DNA of 64,000 nt from Lepidostoma basale (Eukaryota > Arthropoda > Insecta > Trichoptera > Lepidostomatidae): NCBI GenBank assembly GCA_022606425.2, contig JAHDVF020000075.1, positions 868,001 to 932,000 on the forward strand, given 5' to 3'. The position numbers and the translations under genes were made by a program. The notes under the pieces were generated by a model that saw only the letters and a program-made list of their open reading frames with translations, was not told where the DNA came from and made no database searches. This document shows positions 12,170 through 21,900 of the stretch, one piece after another (position 1 is the stretch's first letter; each line of letters opens with the position of its first letter).

Positions 12170-13230
12170 ACAAAATTTAGTTCATGCAAAATCCAGATAG
12201 GAGTAGAGAAAATTGGTTGCGTTAAGCACATTATTTCGTCTTACTCCATGTTTAATACGAGTCTGTAAACAAATATAATGGTGTAGCTATTTCATCTACT
12301 CATGGCATTATTATATACATGAATTCGAACGGCATGTGGATACACTATGTTGCCCAGATATCAAAGCTTTTAAAACTGCCATATCATCATGGAATAATAT
12401 GAGATAAGTGCCAGCTCGATTGGAAATAAGGAATAAATAAAAACATTTAATTTTTTAAATTTATCACGATAAAAATACGTTTGATAATGCCTTAGGAAGG
12501 TGAAACATATCGTTTCCATAAAATAAAATTAAACTCTTAAAACAACAGTTTTCATTGGTATTAATTATTTTAGCATACATACTGGCCCAATTGGGACCCT
12601 TGAGGTATTCCGTAATTTTTCCCATATAAATACTTTTTTGCAAACGACATTATTATGTCATTTAAAACAAAATTACACAGTTATTTATAGATATTTGATA
12701 TCAGTAAGTTAATATAACTTTTAAGGTATGCAAAAACAAACCTGTGGTTAAGAACGCTCGTATTCGTAAAGCATGACGCGTCTACTGCAGTAATAATTCC
12801 GTTGTTTCATAGGTATATTGAAACCTTGTTTAATAAATACTGGAATGCCCGAATTTTTGTAAGGTGTGTATTTTTAAACAATTGATATATGTATATATAT
12901 ACATGGTTACAAGTTTTGGTTTATTGTGTTTATAATGGATTAGCGTGGAATTCTTTGATCTTCGGTCCAGTTTGCATGATGGCAGCCTGTCGGCAATTCA
13001 TCCTCCTGGCGAACAAATCGAATGGCAGAGTGCTGAAACACTATATGTTTATCCATGATCGCTGAATGTTGTGGAAAGTGACATGGGATTGATAGGCGAG
13101 AGAACTGGTCTATCGATTTGTGTGTGTGAAGAGTTGAAGAAAAGAACCAAAGACAGCACAATCCAAGACTGTAACTTATTTTTATATTGATAATGTTGGT
13201 GTCCAACACATATATATTTATTAAGTTGAA
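12170..13230. other. No gene seen
   Basis: AT-rich; one degraded AGAAGTTTTATTATA-type MITE arm near 12478-12545 (GATAATGCCTTAGGAAGGTG). No exon-like GC peaks. Confidence 0.3.
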
Positions 13231-13237
13231 TTGAGAT

Positions 13238-13381
13238 TAGCTACCCATCACACCGCGTCTCCCACGGGAACGAAAAGAGAAGGATGGAATGCCACATTGG
13301 TTAAAATGAGCCAGTCCATTATTTCTGCCTAGTCTTTCGGGGAGACGGCGTGATGGTTAGTTAGTTAGTTAGTTAGTTAGA
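13238..13381 (+). mobile_element. SINE sharing the (TTAG)n 3' end, copy 2
   Basis: Shorter copy starting at TACCCATCACACCGCGTCTC. It has the AAAAGAGAAGGATGGAATGCC spacer-type sequence and ends in six TTAG units. Confidence 0.65.
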
Positions 13382-13454
13382 GTTGAGATTTCTTAAATTT
13401 TAGATTTTTTTTTATATTTTCTTATACATTTGGTTTTTTATTCAATATTTAAGA

Positions 13455-13625
13455 AAAGGTCCGTTTTCTAGAAGTTTTCTTGTACTTTCTTTTATGTGGG
13501 AGGCATGTTTCGCCCTGCAAGGATATTATCAAATGTGATGAATATGATCACATAAACATTCAAGCAACTCTCATAAAATACGAGTATATAATAAAACTTC
13601 TAGATAGTATGATATACAATTAAAA
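13455..13625. repeat. AGAAGTTTTATTATA-type MITE, copy
   Basis: Ends TTTTCTAGAAGTTTT and AATAAAACTTCTAGA with GGCATGTTTCGCCCTGCAAG inside. Confidence 0.6.
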
Positions 13626-13963
13626 CGATTTTTTATATATAAATTAAAAGACTGTTTTTTACACATTTGAGTTTATTTTTCTCTGCGTGTTTCGAAGGTT
13701 TTATACATACCTACATTATCGAGAGAACTGTGTATCAAAAATTATAAAAAAAAAGCTTTATAATCTAGTATACATTTAAAAAAAGGATTAGTTTAATAAT
13801 CTTTCTACCGATGAAATCTCGTAGACTATCTTTTTAATATCAATGTCTTTCGAAACACGTTTCAAAATTATTGTTTCATTGTTTGAATCGTGTTTACCTC
13901 CTTATGAAAGAACTGTGGGGCTCATCTTTATTTTCACCCATTCCCTTCATCATAATACGAGTG

Positions 13964-13969
13964 TTTATT
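13964..13969 (-). promoter_or_regulatory. Polyadenylation signal (AATAAA) of the peptide gene
   Basis: AATAAA on the minus strand about 135 bp after the stop codon; a plausible 3' end for the two-exon peptide gene. Confidence 0.35.
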
Positions 13970-14104
13970 TTTAATATCAATTTAACAGTATAAACGTAAA
14001 ACCTTTTGTGTAGGTCTATACAGATATATGTATGCATTGGTATTTCACTAGCAGGAACTAGCGAGTGCCACGTGTCGTGATAGTAGGTACAGGTGCACGC
14101 GATA

Positions 14105-14221
14105 TTACTTGTCCCATATCTCGTGACACACCCCGTCTAGCGCCCTTTTGAAGCCTTCCTCGCAGGGCTCCCATCTAAGGCCGAAGAGCCCTATAGGTGC
14201 CTCTACCTCTACAGGGGCATA
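14105..14221 (-). CDS. Secreted peptide gene, exon 2 (mature peptide, stop)
   Basis: Preceded by acceptor TTTTCAG. It encodes YAPVEVEAPIGLFGLRWEPC and the rest of the two-cysteine tail, ending DK-stop (TAA at 14107-14105). It is GC-richer than the flanking DNA, as expected for a real exon. Confidence 0.72.
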   Translation of the reverse strand, partial: YAPVEVEAPIGLFGLRWEPCEEGFKRALDGVCHEIWDK

Positions 14222-15067
14222 CTGAAAATAAATAATAAAAATATTTTGATAAAACGACGTTTCCAAATTAATAACATATCACAAATAAATTCTTTGAAGG
14301 CGTCAATTTTTATAGTAATAAACTGATTTGATGTGGAAATACACACAATGACTCTATGTTATGACGACGTTCGTGACAGAGTGGCAAGAGCTATGACTGC
14401 CACACCGAAGGTCCCGAGTTCGATTCCCGGCGATGCCAGCGTGATTGTCACACTGACTTTAGTCTGACGTAGAATTCACGTAATTAGCTACCTAATACAT
14501 GTCATGAGAATCAATATACAATAATAGCTAATAAGCAATATAATTGTATGCAATAATTGGGTTTAAACGACCTGTAGTATCCAAAAAAACAATAAAAAAA
14601 TTAATAATGCATATTAAAACAAACACACTTCGAATAATTGACACCCTTCTTCAGTGTAAGCAATTTTAATAAATATCGATTAACCATTTCGAAGGTGTTA
14701 TTTGTATTGTATGTTCATAACACTTTCATTCGCACCGCATTCACTTCTTATATTTTCATTCGACACTCTATTATACACAGACTTTCCACACATTCTCAAA
14801 TAGAAGGGAGTGGAAAATACGACTGGAGGCCAACGTTCAGGAGTGAATGGTTGAAGGAATGAGGAGTGGATGATTAAAGGAATGAGGAGTGGATGGTTGA
14901 AGTAACAAGGAAACATTATTCTCCTTCACAGCAGGCTGAAGGAGAAGAAGATAAATATGTATACTTACAAATCTTTCGAGCGAAAATCCGCTAACACCGA
15001 AGTCTTGCAAATTGAGAAATACGAAAATCATCAAAATGCCAATTAAATATGACTTCAACACAGCCAT
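14105..15067 (-). CDS. Small secreted peptide gene, two exons, 71 residues
   Basis: Two exons join in phase 0: 15067-14969 (33 codons, donor GTAAGT) and 14221-14105 (38 codons plus TAA, acceptor TTTTCAG). Residues 1-27 or so form a classic signal peptide: a lysine near the N-terminus, then a hydrophobic core (YLIGILMIFVFLNL), and small residues before the likely cleavage near GVSG. The mature chain is about 44 residues, acidic and aromatic at the end, with only two cysteines in the motif PCEEGFKRALDGVCHEIW. The spacing C-x(11)-C with G-F after the first Cys and G-V before the second resembles the single-disulfide loop of several short insect secreted peptides, but I do not recognise the family. 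A TATA box lies upstream and an AATAAA downstream, so it looks like a complete transcription unit. Function unknown; probably extracellular. Confidence 0.72.
14363..14545 (+). mobile_element. tRNA-derived SINE, copy 2
   Basis: AGAGTGGCAAGAGC plus GAGTTCGATTCCCGGCGATG (B box), then the ACATGTCATGAGAATCAATA body. Lies just upstream of exon 2 of the secreted peptide gene, in its intron. Confidence 0.7.
14705..14800 (-). mobile_element. RTE-like internal fragment
   Basis: Minus-strand frame [27 protein letters not shown]-type sequence only; in the intron of the secreted peptide gene. Confidence 0.65.
14969..15067 (-). CDS. Secreted peptide gene, exon 1 (start and signal peptide)
   Basis: Starts with ATG at 15067 and encodes the whole signal peptide, ending FSLERF just before the donor GTAAGTAT. 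The reading frame upstream of ATG is 5'UTR, and the TATA box is about 115 bp upstream. Confidence 0.72.
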
Positions 15068-15176
15068 CTCAAAGTTGAAGAGAAACAAGTATTATGCAAA
15101 TATGTTGGTATTGTTATGTTTGGCGTTGGTTGCCACGCGGGAACTGACGGAGTGAGGAAGATGGACGCGACCAGCC

Positions 15177-15183
15177 CTTTATA
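15177..15183 (-). promoter_or_regulatory. TATA box of the secreted peptide gene
   Basis: On the minus strand TATAAAG lies about 115 bp upstream of the ATG. About 30 bp downstream is TCACTC (A at 15153), close to the arthropod initiator; a TCAGT lies slightly further (15147-15143). Position and spacing suit a core promoter. Confidence 0.5.
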
Positions 15184-15374
15184 GTGTCTCAGGCGATGTT
15201 TGAGCAACTGATGCGCCTTGCGTATTAGGCCTTATCTCGGAAAGAGAGTTGCTGTCTACGTCAGAGAGATTTTACGGAACTGATTTGACACGCGAAAACG
15301 ATTTGAAAATGGAACGTTTTGCAGAGCCGAATTGAACGTTTCAAATAATCATAATATTTTTAATTATTACGATT

Positions 15375-15475
15375 GACACGTCTGTTTTCTAGAAGATTTA
15401 TATAGTTTGTGGAAATGACATATTTCGCCTGTCTATAAGGCATTACATCAAATGTCATTAGACAAGCGAAATCGA
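15375..15475. repeat. AGAAGTTTTATTATA-type MITE, partial copy
   Basis: GTCTGTTTTCTAGAAG, ATGACATATTTCGCCTGTCT, then AAGGCATTACATCAAATGTC; the right end is degraded. Confidence 0.5.
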
Positions 15476-15591
15476 TATCGACTATCAGCGAGAATTACAA
15501 ATATGGCGACATCAGGGTCCAATTTGTTATTTTTACTGTCATCACAAAGAATTTTTGGCGAATAAACTATTGTAATTGTAATATATAAACT

Positions 15592-15638
15592 AACTAACTA
15601 ACCATCACGCCGTCGCAGAGCGGATGGACTGCCATACT
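15592..15638 (-). mobile_element. RTE/SINE (TTAG)n 3' end stub
   Basis: Short reverse tail ACTAACTAACCATCACGCCG followed by TGGACTGCCATACT. Confidence 0.5.
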
Positions 15639-15649
15639 GATTATATATT

Positions 15650-16125
15650 ATACTTATCAGGGGATTTTTTGAGAATTTCGTCATCTTGGAGGCTATTCAT
15701 CTTTATGTTCCAGATGGTTATCTTCGACAGCGTCAGCACAGACTGTTTTATCTCCCAGCATGCAGAACCAATCTACCTCTGGTGATGCCGGTGGGGAGAG
15801 CAATCAAACTGCTGAACATGATCGCTTCGGAGATCGATGTCCTTCATATTCTTGAAAGTACGTTCAGAATACAAATACTCTTGACTTTGGAGAGTATCTT
15901 GTATGTAATGAGTTTTCTACTCATGGGAATACAATGTAACTATTGCATATTTATAAATAAATAAATAAATTTCCTAATGTCGAACCATCTCTCATGCGTT
16001 CCTGGTATTATATATGTATTATATTTTACCTGCTCTCAATAGATGTCTTAAACTATAAAAAATGTTTGTAATATCTTTTGAGAAAAAAAACTGATTTGAT
16101 TTGATTTGATTTGATCTCTCCTGAC
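15650..16125 (+). mobile_element. CR1-like retrotransposon 3' end
   Basis: [20 protein letters not shown] then [20 protein letters not shown], a 3' UTR, and a (TGATT)n tail at about 16090-16115. Confidence 0.72.
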
Positions 16126-16404
16126 ATTATTGTGTCTCGAGATTATTTAACATCCATCGTAGCGTGCACGCTCGTCGATTTTCCCGTCATCGAATATAGC
16201 CGTCTTTTAATCATTTATTATTGTACTATACATTTCGTATGAATACGTCCCTGCCTGTATAAACGTGAAAATGATCAAAGACCTCACGCGAACACACTAA
16301 ACAAAGTATTCTTATTGGGCGAGGTGATTCCCTCAGGACTCGCCGGTACATTTTTAGCGACATTACCCACGCTAAACCCTGTCTTTGCACTGTCGTTAAT
16401 TCAA

Positions 16405-16600
16405 CTAATTAACCGGCACGCCCTCTCCCAAAGGTGTAGGTAAAATGAATGAATCGCCACACTGTTCTTTCCTGGCGTATTTCTATCGCTTCCTCAACAA
16501 TTCCTACATCGTGTCATGAACGCTCGTAGATTTCTCCGACTCCTCACTTGGCAGACATTTAATATTTAATTCTGCCACGCTTTCCTCAGTTGATTCTCTA
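16405..16600 (-). mobile_element. RTE-like 3' fragment, diverged
   Basis: Reverse copy with CACTGTTCTTTCCTGGCGTA and CTCGTAGATTTCTCCGACTC. Protein frame broken. Confidence 0.6.
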
Positions 16601-16674
16601 TTTATTTTTTTGTATGCTACAGGTTCATTAAACCCAATTATTATGGGTATACATTTTGCTTTTAGCTAATATAT

Positions 16675-16785
16675 TAATTCTTCTGACATGTGATAGGTAG
16701 CTAATCTATCGTCATATTATTGTTACGTGAATTCAACACCAGACCAATGGCAGTGTGACAGACACACTGCCATCGCAATTTATTT
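16675..16785 (-). mobile_element. tRNA-derived SINE, body fragment
   Basis: ACATGTGATAGGTAGCTAAT and ACGTGAATTC on the plus strand mark the reverse copy of the SINE body; the tRNA-like head is missing. Confidence 0.55.
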
Positions 16786-16884
16786 ACAGAACAAACATGT
16801 TAAAAAATATATTTATCAACATTTAATTAAAATAATTTTCCCGTTATATTAATGCAAGAGGATTTTTACATATTTAAGCAACAA

Positions 16885-17065
16885 AAAACAATCAAGCCGT
16901 TTTCCCTGAAGGGTAGACAGGTAGAATGGACCACCACGCTACTCTATCCTAGCACACCTCTCTAGATACCTCTACATTCATGCAGCGAGTCATACACACT
17001 TATCCATTGATCCTACCTCTAACATGATCATTAAAATTTAATTAATTTGGTTATGCCATGTCTTC
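16885..17065 (-). mobile_element. RTE-like 3' fragment, diverged
   Basis: Reverse copy with CAATCAAGCCGTTTTCCCTG and ACACACTTATCCATTGATCC, matching the RTE end motif. Confidence 0.55.
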
Positions 17066-17799
17066 CTCGATACATATTTAATCAATTTGTAATTTCGTTA
17101 CAACTTTATCTAAATATGTCCACTTCGATGTCGTGGACTTGGACTTGGACATGGATATTCTGGCTTACAGAGGTTCAGCTCATGTGGCGTCTGATGGGAA
17201 GATTGTTGGAAGGTGATTTGGTGGGTTGTTAGTTTATGCGGGGGCATGATTTGTGTGGCCCGGAGTGTTCCTCTGAAGGAGGATTCGATGCCATTTTATG
17301 ATACCTTACGCTGATTTTTTTGGATCTTTCTTCAATGCCGTTTAAAAATTAGTGATGTAATAAAATGGTTGTGTTTACTAGCGAACACACGTGCGGGCCG
17401 TTGGATCTGAAGTGTTTGGTATACAGCGGCGGTGATTCCAGGAACCACACGTACGCGCATATCCTCAGAAACGATTCTATGCGAACTTAAAATTAGCTTA
17501 TCTATATAAATATAGAAGAATTACTCACAAATTCCGACGAATTGAAAATTGTTTGGAAATTTTAAAAGTAATTTACTACGTTACTCATACTCACTAAAAA
17601 TAACTCTTTATAAACATTAAAAATAACTTGTTGACTAATTAATCGTGTAAAATGGGGCGGAGAAGATGGAACATCATACATCATCATCATCGGCTGTCCC
17701 TCGTGCCCGAGGAAGACTGTCCTTCACTGATGTGGGTCCTCGTGTGACTATACAGTCCAATCTTGGACCCACACACTCTGGGGTTGGACCCGTTTTACT

Positions 17800-18000
17800 T
17801 TTTTCTGTCCCGACAACTCAAATGGCCGCTCCGTAGAACCCGTTTCCAGTCGATTGAAGCCATAAAACAAAAATCGCGGAAGGAGCTGAAGGGCATACCA
17901 GAAGTGTTTCAAGGAATGGAAAAAAACTCTGGCATATGTGTATTGCATCCATTGGGGGATACTTTGGAAGCGACCAAAACAATATTTATGTTAAATTAAA
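17800..18000 (+). pseudogene. Degenerate mariner transposase C-terminal fragment
   Basis: Encodes LRRTRFQSIEAIKQKSRKEL followed by KGIPEVFQGMEKNSGICV and a GD near the end, matching the C-terminus of Tc1/mariner transposases (FxSIEAIKxxSLKELKAIPE...). No catalytic region or inverted repeats are visible nearby. Confidence 0.6.
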
Positions 18001-18403
18001 TATTTAGCGTTTTAGCCACAATTTCCGGGCACTTTGTTGTTCCTATACCTAACTCTATTATGCAATGTTTGATTTATTCGGTTCACATTCGTAAAACTAA
18101 ACATTGATTAATAGTTTCACAACCGACCGGTTTCGATATCACATCTATTATATAATACATCAGGGAGATTAATGAAATAATAAGGATTTCATGTTTTCAC
18201 TGATTTATTTATTGTGGCATCGCGAGTTATTATTTCCAATAAAAATATATCGAATGAAGCAATGATCACAGCAGATAATAATATTTTAGTAACAACATAA
18301 AATAAAAATATCACGATGGACTTGTGTGAAGACGATGTATGCTAGAATATCGAACCGAGTATTCGAAAAACATTGATGTGTGGAATTAAAAGTCTAAAAA
18401 TAA

Positions 18404-18505
18404 AATAAAGAAAACTTAAAGCGTTCACAATGTGGAATTCAATTCTGCTTTTTTTTCGACGCGTTTCGAAGGTTTTGCACCTTCATCATCGAGAAAACGA
18501 TATAA
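18404..18505. repeat. CACTTTTGAGTTTA-type MITE, partial copy
   Basis: GTTCACAATGTGGAATTCAA, TTTCGACGCGTTTCGAAGGT and CACCTTCATCATCGAGAAAA. Confidence 0.5.
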
Positions 18506-18673
18506 ACTACCCGATGTTGGAGGAAAGTGTTATAATTATAAAATCTTATAAAGTATATATTAATTTTCGTTGAATTCCAAGCTCGCTAGCGTTCCGAAAC
18601 AGCCTTATACAACAATCAATGTGTTAAATGATAACAATTGAAGAGGTCCCGATCCGTGTGTCCACACCGAGGG

Positions 18674-18845
18674 TACGGCCACACCGGAGTGCCTGGGTAG
18701 GCGTCAAGACACAGTTCGCTTGTGATCACGTCCTGTGGCGCGAACCCTAAAGTGTGGCCCGTCCCAGAGTACCAACGCCGCGCCATTATGTTGATTCGCC
18801 AGGTGGCCACCTAGCCTCAGACCCAGGCACTCCGGTGTGGCCGTA
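18674..18845. repeat. Inverted repeat with 26-bp perfect arms
   Basis: GTACGGCCACACCGGAGTGC at 18674 continues CTGGGT; its exact inverse lies at 18820-18845. It ends 37 bp before the first AAA exon, so it occupies the polypyrimidine region and branch-site neighbourhood. Confidence 0.75.
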
Positions 18846-18881
18846 CCCTTACACTCTCCTTTCTGCTTTTCCACCCCGCAG

Positions 18882-18988
18882 ACGAGCTGGGCAGCTGGTC
18901 CCGCGCCCTGCTCTTCGGGCCCCCGGGCACGGGCAAGACGCTGCTGGCCAGGGCCACGGCAGCCGAGGCTGGCGTGCCGCTCTACCAG
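18882..18988 (+). CDS. AAA ATPase exon with Walker A
   Basis: Acceptor CCCCGCAG, donor CAG|GTGATG. Encodes [20 protein letters not shown] and then [14 protein letters not shown]. The first two bases complete a codon begun in an upstream exon that I cannot locate. Confidence 0.82.
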
Positions 18989-21900
18989 GTGATGCCTTAT
19001 CCTATTATATCTTATAGGCCCGCCTCACACCCGGGCGGGACTGTTGTAGAACGCAGCGGCGTCCTTTCTTCAATAACGCTTAGGTATGGGTTACATCTAC
19101 CAAGAGTGCTGATACAAAAAGAAAACTCTTATATGCCTCTCACTGTACATGGCATTGTAACATATAATTCGTTATAAATCTTCTTCCCCTTATTGTAGAT
19201 CTTGCGATCTATTTATAGAAGATATCAAATTTCTCCCTGTGCTGTGTTGAATAATACAGAATAATACGTATTCAAAAAACTATAAAATAATTTCTGAAGA
19301 TAAGAGAAGTATCTCTAAATCACATTTCAATATCCTTGTCCCCGAGTTCCTTATTTTATCACGTAGTTTCGAAGAGAAATCCTTTATCCGAGGCTATATT
19401 ATCTTTGTTTTAATGGGACTCAAGGATCAAGGATAAGGATAGGCACACACGGGAGAAGAATGGATCCATCCAAACTCCCCTTTCACTGTGTTGCACGGCC
19501 AACCCCAAGGTAGACGACCCCCGGGCAGAGAACTGAGAGTCGACCTCGCAGGAGGCCAATTTCTTTATAAAAAACAGGCCACAAGGTCTACACTAGGAAG
19601 AAGACACATATTGTAGAATTCAATGCAACTGGGCGGGGCTTCTGATTGTACAGGCCTCCGGAGCGGACCTGGTGAGTGTGTGGATGGGCGACACGGAGAA
19701 GCGCGTGCGCCGCCTGTTCGCGCAGCTGGCCCCCCGCCGCTGCGTGCTGCTGCTGGACGAGGCGGACTGCCTGTGCCGGCGGCGGGCCCCCGGCGACACG
19801 GCCGCCGCGCGCCGCGCCAGCTCCGAGCTGCTCATACAGATGCAGAAATATGAGGTTCATCCCACTTCTCACTTTATAACATGATTCCCCATGAGTTACA
19901 GTCAACTCATTTTGGACCCTCAATCTCATGACAGAATACACAATTATTATAAAGACAAAAATATTATATCAAGCAGAATAAAAATCAAGATACTAATACA
20001 CTAATAATTTACACTTTCCACATACTGCCTGAGGTAATACAGTTTTAGGCTGTTAGCCACATTATTAGAGCCTCGAATACCCTCAGGAAGCCTGTTATAT
20101 TCCCTACAAGCCAGGTACAGCAGAGACTTAAGGCCAAACTTTGTAGTACGAGTATCAGGTGGGTGTAGATTGTATCTTTGTCTTGTGTTGCAACTGTGAA
20201 CATCACGGTTATAAGTAACATAACGGTAGCATTATTTTAAATTAAATGTGGCCCGGCATTCAGTTGCGCTTGAAATCTTAAATGTAAGTCTCGGCAGGAC
20301 GAGGGACAGGCCTAGAAAGTGTACGAGCGAGGCTGACGAAAGGGCACCGCTGCACCCTATAACAGCTTTGGGTATGTGGTAGAACCTTCTGTGTCACATA
20401 ACTGTTATTAATTGTTTCGGCCTCTTCCCAGGGATCACCCATGTTCTTGCTGTGCGCCACCAACAGTCCCTGGGAGATAGACTCCGCCTTCCTCCGGAGG
20501 CTGCAGCAAAGGATTTACGTCCCCATGCCGGATGCGTAAGTCTGATTAGCACTCAAACGGTGCTTGGAATGTATGTTTACACATACGAAGCACTATTCCA
20601 AATGTTGTTTGTGCAATATAATTATATAACGGATGTCTATTATCTTAACAGCTACCGGAAGAGAGTGAGTTTGATTCGCCATTTTCCGATACGTTGCCAA
20701 AATATTTTTACTACATAAAAAATAAGTTGCGCAAAAGAAAGACCGATCGTTTAAACTACGTCATTTTTTTAAATGTACATCTTTCTGCTTCTTATTTTAC
20801 GTCTACATTTTACTTATATGCTTCTTTCACAATATTTATTTGATCTCTATTACTTGTTCTTCTCGGCGCTCCGTCCCAGTGAGGGATTTGCCCTCCGCTG
20901 GCTATTGTTCCTGGCCATCCCTCGCCATTCTCCAGGTCCTTCTAGTTTCTCTTTTCTGCACTTCCACGCAGTCCGCCCACCTTTGTCATGGTCTTGGTCC
21001 TACTGCGAGCTACTTAAGCCCCTTCTCCTGTTTTATACTCCTATTTGGTGTACGGTCGGTAGTCTCGTCGGAAGTCGCCGAAATAGTGCCGTCTCTGACC
21101 CCTCTGAGGGTGTACTGATTGCTTCGCTGGGGATGGTGGCTGCCTACAGAACTTTCCTTCCCCATCGCGGTGTTTTCTGTTCCCTTGACCTGTCCCGTGT
21201 CCGCTATATAATAAAGTTGTGCGTACTCACGCCATTCCGCATTTGTCTCATCTGTCCCTCTTTCATTTCCCGCTGTCATGTGTTCATGAGTCCGCTTTTC
21301 ATATAATCCTGTGTCCATGTTTTGTTAAGGAATATTATAGGTGTTCATAAGTGTAATCTGCATGTATGGTGGGACATAGAGGAAAATTGGAGTAGATTAA
21401 ATGTTGCCTGGTCCCTCTTGATTCCTTAAATATATTTTTTCTAACATTAGTCCCGCATGGACGAGGAACGAAGCTGGCGAAATGCACCGTTCGCCTATAA
21501 CAACTTCGGGTAAGCGGTGGAAATCCTCTATGTCTTATGTCCTTTGATCTGCCTCTTGGTCTCTTTTCGCGCGGCAACCATCTGCCTTCTGGCATTCTTT
21601 CTATTATACTTAGCCAGCCCACCGTAGCGTAGGCGTTGAGGCTAAGTACTTTCATTACTTTTTGTGCCTTATAATTGATAGATTCAGTTCTAAACTTTTT
21701 ATTCGGAACTATGCCAAAGGTGTTCTTTTGCCGACCCTTATGTATGGAAGTGAAGCATGGAACTAGCAAAAGAAGGATGAAAGTAGAATAAATGCAGTAG
21801 ACATGGGATCTCTAAGACAAATGTGTCGTAAATCTGTACATGATATAGTGTCAAATGTAAGTATAAGAAGTGAATGCGGTGCGAATGAAAGTGTTATGAA

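Noticed and set aside
18640..18700. Frame [19 protein letters not shown] as a missing 5' exon of the AAA gene
   Set aside because: It lies in the arm of a perfect inverted repeat, has no resemblance to the VPS4 linker, and no acceptor upstream.
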